Shown in pieces: positions 11,001 to 21,047 of a stretch of DNA of 64,000 nucleotides. Origin of the DNA: Saturnia japonica (taxonomy: Eukaryota > Arthropoda > Insecta > Lepidoptera > Saturniidae); contig CM065304.1 of assembly GCA_033032175.1 (NCBI GenBank), forward strand, positions 9,114,001 to 9,178,000. The letters run 5' to 3'. A program made the position numbers and the translations under genes. A model generated the notes under the pieces. The model was not told the origin of the DNA. It saw only the letters and a program-made list of their open reading frames with translations, and made no database searches. Numbering within the stretch: position 1 is the stretch's first letter; each line of letters starts with the position of its first letter.

Positions 11001-14000
11001 GTTAATATTAAACACGTCCTTGCTTGCTTTAATAAAGTATATAAATAAAATTATCAATGCTTACACGTGCAAAGGGACTTATTGATTGTGAGCTACATAT
11101 TATTTATTTAAAGCGCGAATGTTGCCATACGCTCATATGAATTACGTAGCAATATTAATGTACAATTTGTTTGCCAAATTGAAAATTATATTTTTTGATT
11201 TGATAGTTCTTACAATTCCATTAAGGCAAAGTTTTCAATCAATAAACCTATACTTTAATATTCTTGTAGTGTATTCTTTAAATACAAGCGAATGACTATT
11301 TCGATCCTTACGGTGGCTGATGTATAGCAGTCAGGCAGTCATCACTATGACTGCCTAAAATGCGATTAGATTTTTGTCAGAAAGCTAGAAATGAAATCGA
11401 AGTTTTATTAAATCTTTTGAGATACAATAGATCTTCTAAAATGACTGTGAGAAATAGCCATGGATTCTGTTTTTCGGAACTCACTGTTGTTTTAAACTGT
11501 GCACTACTTAAAATCAAGTGACGTGTAGCAATTTAGTGGAACAAGGGATATTAATAAAAACTTTGTTACTGAAATTTTTACAGCACTTACTTTAAATTAA
11601 CTTGACATATTGTGCAATAGAGATTATAAAGATAACGAAATGAAACTGGACAGTTATTTTACGTTATACTATAACCAAGTTCAGGGTCACGTATCCATAG
11701 CTGTGTTTTATAATGATAATTCTAAAAAAAAAGAGGCGAGTTCAACGGCGACAGCTTGGCAAGTTGTGCCATGGGTCATGGGGCTCATGGTTTTTGCGAT
11801 ATGTGCCGCAATCAGCCTGTGGTGGGCGAAACGATGGCGAGCCGAGGTGAAGAGGCCCCCTCGACCTGACGAGGATGAAACGAAACACATCTTAAATACC
11901 CCGACGACAACTATAAGAGACATGATCGAGCTAACCACTTCGGGGTCTGGTTCTGGTGAGTTTTATAATATACTAATCAGTACATTTTTATCGTCATAGG
12001 TTTTAGCGTTTTGTCCACAATCTCGCCTGATCTTACGTGATGATGTGGCCCAAGATGGTAGCAACTTTTTAAATTTTCAACTTAAGGGTGGTAGCTAGCC
12101 AGGTGAGCATTAGAAAAAGCCCTACCACCATGCTATGGTTTCATCACGATGTTTTCCTTCGCCGAAAGCTCAGTATCGTACATAAGTAAAACTAACTATA
12201 CTATCTTTGTTAAATTTATTCGATTAATTCTTCACCGTGCCGCCGACAATGCAGCCGTGTAGGCTACTCGTTGTTCTTAATTATCTTGCTCTTACAACAT
12301 TCTAGATTGCTTGGCGTTCATGTTTACTGCTTCATTCCTTGGAGTCTTAGTTTGAAGTTATTAAGCCTATAAACCTTCCTCAATATAAGGGATATAAAAT
12401 GCAGAAAGATATTTTCAAATCTGACTGGTAGTTTCAGAGATTAGTACGTGCAAACAAACAAACAATCTCTTGAGCTATATAATATGTATTCACAAAATGT
12501 CCCTAGGTTTAAGTATAAGTACCAAAAAGGCGAACGATTTTAAAAACACTTGCTTTTGAACCTTTTGAGCGAGGGCTGCGTGGGTGGTGGGGATGAAAAG
12601 CTAGGTTTTCGGAAATTTAGTCGCGATGGATCGCTTCACCGGAGCGCAGCGTGCATTCTACTTTAAACATTATTATAAAAATGGCGATTCGTGCGCTATT
12701 GTTCGACGTAAGTTTGAATTACATGCCGTAAATCAGTGTCCGAAGGAAAGTGTGATTCGATCGTGGGTCAGAAAGTTCGAAGCTACTGTTTCGACTCTCA
12801 AACAGAAGCCTGCGGGACGCCCAAGGTCAACAAGAACGGAAGACACAATTGAACAAGTTAGAGCTTCAGTTCAACGTAATCCTGGTCTATCGACTCGCAA
12901 GCGATCAGCTGTGCTTGTGGTGTCCAGAACATCTTTGTGTCGCATTTTGTTGAAAGATTTGAATTTGCACCCGTATAAAATTCAACCTGTGCAGGAATTA
13001 CTGCCAAATGACCCAATTTTACGACGAGCTTTTGTTGAAACAATGTTGGAACGCTTTCAGAGATTCAACAATATTCTGTTCTACGACGAAGCCCATTTTC
13101 ACTTAAATGGTATGTCAATAAACAGAATTGCCGTTATTGGGCTGCAGAGAACCCACCTGCAAAACATCAAAAGCCTCTGCATTCGCCGAAAGTAACCGTT
13201 TGGGTTACCACATCAGCACACGGAATTATCGGACCCTATTTCTTTGAAAATCAACAAAGGCAATCTGTCACTGTAAATTCCGACCGATACATAGCCATAT
13301 GTTAAGGGATTTTTTCTTTCCGTAACTGCAACAATTTGAAGCCTATAATCGTGCGATGTGGTTTCAACAAGATGGTACGACATGCCATACATCTAATGCT
13401 TCGTTGGCGGCCGTAAACGAGATGTTTGCTGGGATACTGATATCGCGCCGAGGTGACATTGCATGGCCGCCTAGATGTCCGGATCTAACGCCACCGGACT
13501 TTTTCATGTGGGGACTCCTGAAAAGTAGAGTCTACTCCAATAACCCAGCCACGATTTAAACAGCTTACGTCATAATGTATTATATAACAGTACTAGCTGT
13601 GCCCGTGGCTTCGCTTACGTGGAGACCACTGAATGCCATCCATCGGGTACAAGCGCGAATTTTGCTCCTCCGCTCCCGGCTATTTTAAAGACAAAAATGT
13701 TTATTGTGGATGTTTTTTTTTGTAGGTATTATTAATGTCTACAATTATTTAGTGAGTTAATTTGCTATATATCTTATAGTTTACTCAGCATAAGCCATTT
13801 AAACGCCCGGATTGATTCACTATGACCACTTTCTTTTTTATTTACACGGAAACCTAATTCTTCTTATAAAAATAACCTAAGTTACTCCTTATAACATCAG
13901 CTATCTACCAGAGTAAGTCCTGTCAAAATCGGTCCAATAGTTTCGGAGATTACCCGGAATAAACAGACAAACTCCTTACTTTACTATAGGTATTTTATAC

Positions 14001-17000
14001 TACTGTGTCCGACCTGTACCTGTAACTTCGCACTGGCATTATTTTTCGTTCATTTTACTGTATGGAGACTGACGGAGTTGTTTAGTATTGTGTTTCGCTA
14101 AAAACTGTTTCACGAGGTTCGATAAATGCACTGACACGTTATTATGATGGAGAAGCCAGTCGCCGTTCGTCCAAAAACGCGGTCGTTTCTTTCTCACCGC
14201 ATCTCGCAATCTTTTTAGCACTTTGCGGTAATATTCATTATTGATTATCCGACTTCTTGATGCATATTCGTGATGCACGTCACCTTAGAAATCGAAGAAA
14301 ACAACATGGATTTGACGTTACTCCGACTCTGACGTGCTTTCTTCGGTCGTGGCTTAGATGGAAGCTTCCATTGTGAAGATTGTTGTTTCGTTCCGGGTCA
14401 TATCCGTAAACCCAAGATTTGTCACAGGTAATAATCTTCCGGAGCACATTTTAATCATCATTTATAATTCATAACCATTTGCAAATCGGCCTGAGCTACT
14501 TGGAAGCGAAGCCTTTTCTGCTATACTGAGAGTAACTTTGGAATGAATTTCACACACTTGCGAGTAGAATTTTTCAATGTCATTGCGCTTGAAAGTCGGC
14601 CAGAACGCGGAACGCTATCAACACTCGTACGACCGTTTTTGAATAGTTTGTACTACTTTTTTTATTTGATATTTGCCCCTACAAGCATCTTTAAAGGCCT
14701 CCTGCATCATTTCGATGGTCTCTACACAACTCTTTCCGAGTTTGGAGCAAAACTTTATAAAAATTCGTTGTTTTGATCTTGCCATCATTTTCAACAATAG
14801 AAAAACCCGACGAATGAAAAATCGGCAATATACGTAAAGTCACGCTACGCTCGAAATAACCAACGTCGTCGGTTGCCATGGTAGCAGATACTTCGTGAAA
14901 AGTCACTTGTTACACTCGTACTTCATAAAGATCATTTGGACGTTTTGGCGCGAAGTTATAGGTACAGGTCGGATACTTTTGTGACACACCTCGTATACTT
15001 TCATACGCATTTAGTAAAAAGGTGTTATTTTGACATTACAGAGACTTCAATTTTATTAATTGTATAGATAAGAAATAATGTAGAGTGAATAAATAACTGT
15101 TAGGTACAATTTGCCAGGTGGTAGGAGACGTCAACTGTGCCACACACACCTGGCTTTTTTAAATATAGCTCGGCAAATTGACGGCTCTATTTCTGATGGT
15201 AAGCACAGTACAACTCAAACACAACGGTGACCATCGAGGGATCGAAATCCATCGGCGGTCGCCGCTATTATAACGGCCTGCACTAATATATCTTGACGTT
15301 ACGCTTGAAGGACCCGATGTCATAAGGAGCGAACCCATTGACCGGGAGATGGTTCCACAGCTCCACGGTACGACAATTAATATAAGTCATAGAGAACCGT
15401 AAAACTGTGACAATGAAACCCAGCGCATGTGTTCTGTTGTGGAAAGGAGAGGATGGAATTAGATTCAACAGCTCTTCAGAGTACTCACGATGATACAGAC
15501 GGTAGAACACGCTCAGCGAGGCGATATTTCTGCGCAGTTGAAACGTTAACACTCACCATAGTGGCACGCTTAAGGTGTTATTAGATTGCACGATCTATAG
15601 CAGCCGATTTAAGGTTCGGAGAGGTATGGGGGCACGGTCGCAGGATTGCGTGTCACTATTGGTTCGATACTGCGCCCTCCCGCACATTAAATCGGTTGCT
15701 ACAGATTGTGCAATCTAAGAACACCTTTAAGCGTGCCGCATTCTGAAATCAGCCGGTGTATAAATATCCAGCTACGAAGCCAGCATGACAGTGACGATGA
15801 ATTGCTAATCTTTCGGTGGTTGCCGTTGTTTTTGTATTGGCTATGGTTACCACCAGACACAGTGCCGTCACCTTGCCGGGTTACTATTTAAAAAGAAACG
15901 GCTCACGGCGGCAACGATTTCAGTAAAGTTTATTTTTTAAATAAAACACGGTAATAGAATTTAAACCCTTGCTCGAATAACTCAAAGTACATTTTTCTTT
16001 TCTACTTAGTCTTCATTCTTCAGATATATGTACATTGTTCATGATAAACTTTTAGACCTAGTTCCTAAAAGTGATTAAAAAGCACGTGTTAAAAAAAATG
16101 GAAATCTTGAACAGATACTGCTTGCAGTTAAATTTATTTGTTTTATCGATAATACTGTCGCAAGGTAACCAGTTTCTCGACATTTTTTAAAATTTATATA
16201 CATATTACAGGTCTACCGCTACTGGTGCAGCGATCTATAGCGCGACAAATTCAGCTGATTGATATCATCGGTAAGGGACGCTTTGGAGAGGTGTGGCGCG
16301 GACGCTGGAGGGGAGAAAATGTCGCTGTTAAAATATTCTCTTCGAGAGAAGAATGCTCGTGGTTTCGAGAGGCGGAGATTTATCAAACTGTTATGTTGCG
16401 ACACGAAAATATTCTTGGCTTCATCGCTGCCGACAACAAAGGTGGTTTCCTTATTATTATTACTTTTTTAACATATTTAAAAGTTTCAATCTATTTCTAT
16501 AAAATATACTTATAGTTTAAGAAACCCCACGTTCATGAAAAACATTTATTCTAAAATAAAATGTTCTAAAATAAAATTTATTGTTAAAATATTTCGTAGA
16601 AAATAAACAACTTTGATTAGCTTTACGATTAAGACATTGAAAATTCTATAAATATCTTGGTATTTTAAATGTGTACGCCTCGATGAGTTGACCTTTCTCT
16701 TAGAACTTTCTTACTGCAGACCGAGAACACGTGAAAAAATTAGGGCAATGTTAATTAAAGTTTTGTATTTTTAATCTTGCGATATTTCTGTTTAATTTTG
16801 TAGACAATGGCACATGGACTCAACTTTGGTTAATCACTGATTATCACGAGAACGGATCCCTGTTTGACTTCTTGACTACGAGGAATATAGATTCTAACAC
16901 ACTCGTTAAAATGTCGCTTTCAATTGCAACCGGGCTAGCGCATTTACATATGGATATAGTCGGCACAAAGGGTGAGTATAATATATAAAAGCTGAGCGAT

Positions 17001-20000
17001 AAAATATTGTTTTTCATAAGTTTCTATATTTATGTAAGAACAATATTTCTGGCGAATAACGAACGACATTCGTATGTTCTGGTAATGAATATATTCAGAA
17101 CTATCATCAATATACCAATAGAAACAAATAAAATTGGTTTTTATTTTTTGAATAATTAAATATCTTTAAATGAGATGTTATTTTCTTTATAACTGTATGT
17201 ACTCAAAGCTATGGTTTGCGGCGTACTGCAAATTTTACAGATATAATTTTCCTTTCTTTATTTTTCGTATTGTAAGTTCGACCTTCTCATTTTTTTTTAT
17301 CAGTTTCTTTTACACGTTGTAATACATCCTATTATCGTCGAAAAATACTGACCAATTTTTGAATACATTTAAAAATTATGAAATTGAAAATTAAACAATT
17401 CTATTCACATAATTAAAAATAAATATATTATATCAAAACGGCATAAATACGAACGAGTATATGAGCAATTTTATTGCTGCAATTACAAGATATATAGGTC
17501 TTTATACTATCATGGTGTGAATTAATTAGTCGAAGAGAGACACATTGGCAATTTTTTTACTTTAAAGGGTTCTTAGATTTTTGTTACTTCTTGACAATTT
17601 TTGCAAGATGGTGACTTTTTAATGTTATGGTTTACTAGCTGGTGCGCCCCCCCCCCCCCCCCCCCCCCTCCTGGGACTGTGCGTATTTTTTGTATTGTAT
17701 TTGTATTGCGTATTCAAGTCTTCAATAAAAGTGCAGTTTTTTGTTCCACGGTAGGGCAACTGGAGGCGAGGTAGAAACTGTTCCTGTGTTACATCCAAAA
17801 TAACCTTATTTATTTTTATATACCTTTATTTAAATTACATTTTAGAAACCGTTGAAACACCGTTATTTCTCTTAACATTTCTATATTCTATAAAGTCGTG
17901 CGCCATGAACTAGTTGTGAGTACAGGCCTACGGGGGTCGTTTTTCACAGCGACTTTCTGGCATAACTTGCCTATTCTTATATCTTATATTTATTACAAGC
18001 AATAACATTTGATAACTTAACTGGATAGATTATCCTAAACAGTTCCTAAGGGTACATGACAAAACTTAATATCTACATTCACCTTAGTTTTACGATATTT
18101 CCACAATGTATTTAGTCGCGCGCCACGTACTATTTGCCAATACAACTCTGCAGGGGTCCCGTTTGCTTTGGTCGTGCACAGTAATTAATGATTAATTCTA
18201 CTTTTACGTAACTTTACTTTAGTGAGCCATAAAGACCTTAGAAATACTGTTTTAATTTAAAAAATCTTACTCCAGGAAAACCTGCGATAGCGCACAGAGA
18301 CTTGAAGTCGAAGAACATTTTGGTGAAAAGCAATCTTACCTGCGTGATTGGAGACCTCGGTTTGGCGGTGCGGCATAACGTAACCAATGATTCAGTAGAC
18401 GTTCCGACGACCAATCGCGTCGGTACTAAGCGCTACATGGCACCTGAGGTTAGAAAAATAATCTCTTTTCTATTAGTCTTTATTCAGATATCGCACGACG
18501 TAACTTTATTGAATGTAGTGATATTTCTAATACGATTAAACGTATCGATGGGTAAGTTAATATCGAATTAAAAATGTTGTTATTAGAAATCTTCAATATT
18601 TAGGTGCTACCCAAATAGGCGACCGTTATTTTTTGGATGCCAACTCTCTAGTGCTAGTGATCTTTTTTTTTGGTAACCTGTTAATATTTTGCTTACATGG
18701 GGACCTTCGAATTTCATTTACAATAAAGAAATAGACGTTTCGTTTTCTTTTATACGATTACTAACAGCGCACCAAAAATAAACTTCAATTTCCAGTATAC
18801 AAAAGGGAATATTTGATGTAAAATTTTGCGTAACTATGAGTATGTATTTATTAGGTGTTGGAGGAATCGATGGATTCAAGACAGTTCGACCCTTACAAAC
18901 GCGCAGACGTCTATTCATTTGGTCTCGTGTTATGGGAGATGGCGCGTCGATGTGGCGCAATGCCTGAGGAATACCAACCGCCGTATTATGATTGCATAGC
19001 GCCAGATCCCTCCCTCGAAGATATGAGAAGAGTTATCTGCGTCGAGAAACGAAGACCTAACGTACCAAACAGATGGTACTCTGAGCCGGTGAGTATTTTC
19101 AATGTCATTGCCAGATTTTCTCAGATTTCCAATTAGATAATTGGATCACAAACAGAACCACAAAATATACAAGTACGGGAGACGACTCCGGCCGACCGTA
19201 GTGTTTTAAGGCTAGCATCTACAATATACTTTTCATATAACTTATTAAATCGCATTTATTTCCAATTAATAAAATTCCATAAATTGGTTTCTGAAAAATG
19301 TTGGTTTAAAACTTAAATTTATTTCGATTTAATGTAGTATTTATATAAGTAAATTCACAATAATTTCGGTAAGATCGTTTCTCTGTTATAAATTTAGAAC
19401 CTGGTATCACTCATAAAACAATATTTACATTTAATATATCGGGTGAGCGTGGATGCTCGCGACTGGCGAATGGCGTTCGACCGACTTGATCGCAGATCCT
19501 CGTACGTACACGTTTATGTGTAGGTACGTGGCAGTACGGTGAACAACGGTTCATATATCCTTCGATGTTTCGAGGTTCAAGTACGTCAAGACCTATGTCT
19601 TCGTATTTTTGCCTCCAATAGAAGCATTGTTAGAAGTTATGAATCTCTGAATAGATGTTAGTACTGTCATCTAGTGAGATATAAAAATAATATGTCGTGG
19701 TCACTAATTCTTGCAAAGTATCAAAAAGAAGCCTTTGCTCAGTAGAGGGCTATTTATTATTAATAGCGGTCGCCCAATGGTCGTTTGTATGAACTAAACA
19801 CCGACCGCATTCCCTCTTAAAATAAACTACAGTTTATTACTACAAACACGGAATGGTAAATTACAAAATAAAATAAAAAACAAACTAGGCAACCTGAAAC
19901 TTGCAAAACCCACTATTCGGCGCTAAGAACTAGGTTAACTACCACTAATGTTACGATTTTGATCGCGCAATGCAGTTAAAGTAATGATGGTAGCGTGTTA

Positions 20001-21047
20001 GAGTATTGGATCGGGCGCCGTAAGTTCGAATCCCTGCAATGAGCCTCAGCTTTCGGTGAAGAAAAACATCCTGATGAAACCATAGCGTGGTGGTAGGGTA
20101 TTTTGCAATACCCGCCTGATTAGCTACAACCCTCAAGTTGGAAATGTGTGGCGAAGCGTCCATAGATGTGTTCCGGCATCTGCACTTGTGAGCCAATCAT
20201 CCATTAGGCTTAGCTTGTTACTGTCTTGGGCATCTTCACTTGGCATCTTACCTGATTGTGGTCAAACGCTAAATCAATAAAGAATTTAAAAAAAGCTGCA
20301 TTAGTTATAAGTTTTTAAATTGAATTGAGAGAATGCTGTACAACGAATCAACGTGTCATATTGCAAATAAATGCAAGATATTTTTCGTTGAACGAACGTC
20401 CCAATTATATTTTCTATCTGACTATGCTGTTAGCCGTAAGGACTCTGAAGCCTCAGGCGGCTTTTACAGCTTCACCTGGCTTTGAGGCGAGCGGTTAATG
20501 CACTCAGTCGCGAAAGCTTGGCATCAAGCTCAAGGGTGCCAAAGTGGGCGAACCTCGGCTTAGGCTGTTCCCAGATATGCAACATCGCGATTTGTCGAAT
20601 TCGCTATCCGTAATTCGATCTAACTAACTATACATAGTTATATGCATGTCTCTTTTCTCTGTGAAAAGGGAAGAAATATGCGTATAAGTATTTAGTAATC
20701 TGTTTATTTTGGTCTACACTAACCAGCCAAAAAAAAAATAACACGTATGTGGTGGTGTAGTATAAGGATGTCTCTTGGTAGCTAGTGATTGCAAGTGCAG
20801 TGTCACTGTATCGCGCGAGGCGTCCAATCTGTAACTTTTATACATGTCGATCCCGGAGATGTATGACGTTTAGAAATCATTTCCAAGTATCAGTAGATAA
20901 CAAATGCTGTGTTTGTAACAGGTGCTGTCGGCGATATCGAAAGTCATGAAAGAATGCTGGTACCACAATCCTGCAGCTCGGCTCACAGCTTTGCGCATAA
21001 AGAAAACGTTGGCGAACATTGGAGCACCCGATTACATCAAATTGTAA
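7892..21047 (+). CDS. babo: Baboon, type I activin/TGF-beta receptor kinase (5' end missing)
   Basis: Type I receptor serine/threonine kinase of the plasma membrane. Family knowledge: activin-like ligands bring it to a type II receptor, which phosphorylates the GS loop; the active kinase then phosphorylates Smad2/Smox. Exons: 7892-8003; one of 8299-8459, 8796-8944 or 9214-9332; 11701-11955; 16211-16441; 16804-16971; 18276-18448; 18855-19088; 20922-21047. All phases agree and the join gives about 470 residues ending in a TAA stop. Visible domains: cysteine-rich ectodomain, one membrane helix, GS motif (TTSGSGSG), glycine loop (GKGRFGEV), catalytic Lys (VAVKIF), [11 protein letters not shown] and APE. 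The L45-loop region '[10 protein letters not shown]' is that of the ALK4/5/7 group, not of BMP receptors, which is why I call baboon rather than thickveins or saxophone. The signal-peptide exon lies upstream and was not identified. The first acceptor at 7891 needs a donor leaving one base. Confidence 0.93.
8299..8459 (+). CDS. babo: babo alternative ectodomain exon 1 of 3
   Basis: Acceptor 'gtctgtag|c' and donor 'g|gtaagc'; 161 nt. It encodes a second-half ectodomain with the pattern C..C..CC....CN ('SCMSLKT', 'IRCNKST', 'YCCKTDYCN'), then a longer acidic/basic tail before the membrane. The donor phase equals that of the next two exons, so exactly one of them can be used. In Drosophila, baboon isoforms A, B and C differ in this same exon. 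I do not assign which isoform this is. Confidence 0.9.
8796..8944 (+). CDS. babo: babo alternative ectodomain exon 2 of 3
   Basis: Acceptor 'gcgacgcag|c' and donor 'g|gtagga'; 149 nt, same phases as its neighbours. It carries the five-cysteine pattern ('CIELKS', 'FSCSTTK', '[10 protein letters not shown]') with a longer loop between the second cysteine and the CC pair than the other two versions. 'NES' in that loop is a possible glycosylation site. It lies 336 nt after alternative exon 1. Confidence 0.9.
9214..9332 (+). CDS. babo: babo alternative ectodomain exon 3 of 3
   Basis: Acceptor 'gacgtag|g' and donor 'g|gtacgg'; 119 nt, same phases. It encodes '[17 protein letters not shown]' followed by '[11 protein letters not shown]'. 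It is the most compact of the three and lies 269 nt after alternative exon 2. The ORF running into it from upstream and out of it downstream is chance. Only the part between the splice sites resembles the receptor. Confidence 0.9.
9600..11700. other. babo intron; GC-rich patch with a cryptic minus-strand open stretch
   Basis: Mostly AT-rich intron. A GC-richer patch at about 10190-10550 carries two CCAAT motifs on plus (near 10470 and 10513). On minus there is an ATG near 10410, and in another frame an open run of roughly 70 codons ends at a TAA near 10160, followed by AATAAA-like signals. The two frames do not join without a frameshift. It could be a decayed retrocopy or a small nested gene. 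I do not recognise the product. Confidence 0.3.
11701..11955 (+). CDS. babo: babo transmembrane / juxtamembrane / GS-start exon
   Basis: Encodes a short polar stalk, one hydrophobic helix (about 20 residues, '[20 protein letters not shown]'), a basic stop-transfer segment ([11 protein letters not shown]) and the start of the GS box ending TTSGSGSG. The donor is 'g|gtgagt'. The acceptor is uncertain. 'tccatag|ct' at 11700 and an AG at 11733 both give the correct phase, as does one at 11754; all have poor pyrimidine tracts. The membrane and GS parts are unaffected by this choice. Confidence 0.85.
12040..12178 (-). repeat. SINE family A, short copy
   Basis: Minus-strand copy of the element at 19960-20262, sharing 'gtggcccaagatggtag', 'ggtggtagctagccagg' and 'gaaagctcag'. 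It lies in the babo intron before the kinase exons. The tRNA-like head is missing. Confidence 0.6.
12296..12480. repeat. Dispersed repeat tail, copy 2
   Basis: Same block order as 6535-6790 and 25497-26020: 'ttgcttggcgttcatg', then 'ctgactggtagtttcag' and 'gtgcaaacaaac'. It directly precedes the rosa-type transposon. Confidence 0.6.
12626..13559 (+). pseudogene. Broken DD41D (rosa-type) mariner-superfamily transposase
   Basis: Starts '[18 protein letters not shown]' and aligns along its length with the transposase at 55016-56095 (for example 'LSTRKRS', '[11 protein letters not shown]', '[17 protein letters not shown]'). The frame is lost after about 13110, where the first catalytic Asp block is followed by out-of-frame residues, and resumes at 13356 with '[13 protein letters not shown]' and '[10 protein letters not shown]'. 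No terminal repeats were found and the 3' end is replaced by another repeat at 13591. It is an inactive, older copy in a babo intron. Confidence 0.8.
13591..13800. repeat. Dispersed repeat 'tactagctgtgcccgtggct', copy 1
   Basis: Closely matches 60022-60240 in the same orientation, including 'ccgctcccggctattttaaa' and 'atgtctacaattat'. This motif is a familiar tail of lepidopteran dispersed repeats. It abuts the truncated transposase. Confidence 0.7.
14001..14995 (-). mobile_element. Decayed mariner element (classical mariner type)
   Basis: Inverted ends: 'gtccgacctgtacctgtaac' near 14007 faces 'gttataggtacaggtcggat' near 14954, and the outer right end sits against a TA. On minus the N-terminus ('[10 protein letters not shown]', '[16 protein letters not shown]') begins near 14785. 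The C-terminal half is at 14039-14278 ('[19 protein letters not shown]', 'LHHNNVSVH'). In active mariners the second catalytic Asp sits in HHDN; here it reads HHNN. Internal stops and deletions also show it is dead. Confidence 0.8.
15118..15560 (-). pseudogene. 3' end of a jockey-like non-LTR retrotransposon
   Basis: The 89-codon minus-strand stretch 15283-15552 matches the very C-terminus of jockey-clade reverse transcriptase proteins: '[15 protein letters not shown]', '[15 protein letters not shown]', '[11 protein letters not shown]' and a final '[10 protein letters not shown]'. Below 15283 is its 3' UTR. The upstream part is cut off by the inverted-repeat element at 15563. It is a 5'-truncated dead copy. 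Confidence 0.7.
15563..15739. mobile_element. Foldback/MITE-like inverted repeat
   Basis: Two arms of about 50 bp, 15563-15612 and 15687-15739, are inverted copies with a few mismatches. The left arm starts 'ggcacgcttaaggtgtta' and the right arm ends 'aacacctttaagcgtgcc'. The spacer is about 75 bp. It sits at the point where the jockey-like ORF is broken. Confidence 0.65.
16098..16164 (+). other. Signal-peptide-like cryptic exon upstream of the kinase exon
   Basis: An ATG in strong context (aaaATGG) opens 22 codons reading [20 protein letters not shown] plus two residues, then a donor 'caag|gtaacc' that leaves one base. An in-frame TAG lies upstream at 16059. The leftover base fits the phase of the babo exon at 16211 (46 nt away) and also that of the first ectodomain exon at 7892. 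It may be an alternative first exon, a misplaced signal exon, or chance. Confidence 0.35.
16211..16441 (+). CDS. babo: babo exon: GS loop end and kinase N-lobe
   Basis: Acceptor 'catattacag|gt' and a weak donor 'g|gtggtt'. It begins '[14 protein letters not shown]', the second half of the GS regulatory box, then encodes the glycine-rich loop ([11 protein letters not shown]), the catalytic lysine in VAVKIF, the C-helix Glu (REAEIYQT) and the start of the L45 region (GFIAADNK). The GS box is split by the preceding 4.2-kb intron. Confidence 0.93.
16804..16971 (+). CDS. babo: babo kinase exon: L45 loop and hinge
   Basis: Acceptor 'aattttgtag|ac' and donor 'g|gtgagt'. It encodes [19 protein letters not shown], which covers the Smad-specificity (L45) loop and hinge, and '[17 protein letters not shown]'. 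The L45 residues are those of the activin/TGF-beta branch. Confidence 0.93.
17647..17668. repeat. Poly(C) run of 22
   Basis: An uninterrupted run of 22 C in a babo kinase intron (G-run on minus), in otherwise AT-rich sequence. The length is likely to vary between individuals and is prone to sequencing error. Confidence 0.95.
18276..18448 (+). CDS. babo: babo kinase exon: catalytic loop to activation segment
   Basis: Acceptor 'tactccag|ga' and donor 'gag|gttaga'. It encodes [17 protein letters not shown] (catalytic Asp and Asn), GDLGLAV (the metal-binding DLG found in type I receptors in place of DFG) and the activation segment ending [11 protein letters not shown]. The stretch to 18571 is intron read-through. 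Confidence 0.93.
18855..19088 (+). CDS. babo: babo kinase exon: C-lobe
   Basis: Acceptor 'tttattag|gtg' and donor 'ccg|gtgagt', both phase 0. It encodes '[19 protein letters not shown]', '[15 protein letters not shown]' and '[14 protein letters not shown]'-like C-lobe residues (here with Ile in VICVEKRRP), typical of type I receptor kinases. Confidence 0.93.
19960..20262 (+). repeat. tRNA-derived SINE family A, most complete copy
   Basis: A tRNA-like head with an A-box-like 'ggtagcgtgttagagta' and a perfect B box 'gttcgaatccc' is followed by the conserved body 'cagctttcggtgaag', 'gaaaccatagcgtggtggta' and 'gcccgcctgattagctac'-like sequence. It lies in the last babo intron. The head does not fold into a plausible tRNA with anticodon and acceptor stem, so it is a SINE and not a tRNA gene. 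Confidence 0.75.
20410..20510 (-). repeat. SINE-like repeat family B
   Basis: Plus-strand text 'ctgactatgctgttagccgt' then 'aaggactctgaagcctcag' matches the copies at 3787-3908 and 46045-46140. It lies in the last babo intron. Confidence 0.65.
20922..21047 (+). CDS. babo: babo terminal exon
   Basis: Acceptor 'gtttgtaacag|gtg', phase 0. It encodes '[20 protein letters not shown]' and '[13 protein letters not shown]', ending DYIKL then TAA at 21045-21047. This is the conserved end of the kinase domain and type I receptors stop shortly after it. The first AATAAA downstream is at 21299, with others near 22286 and 22942. Confidence 0.95.
   Translation: MLSAISKVMKECWYHNPAARLTALRIKKTLANIGAPDYIKL

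Noticed and set aside
11708..11938. 76-codon ORF on the minus strand opposite the babo membrane exon
   Set aside because: Antisense shadow of a supported exon.
12858..13043. Minus-strand ORF in the older transposase
   Set aside because: Antisense shadow of the transposase frame.
19990..20050. tRNA gene (clear A- and B-box-like motifs)
   Set aside because: No matching acceptor stem or anticodon arm, and the body is shared with other copies at 3756 and 12040, so it is a SINE head.
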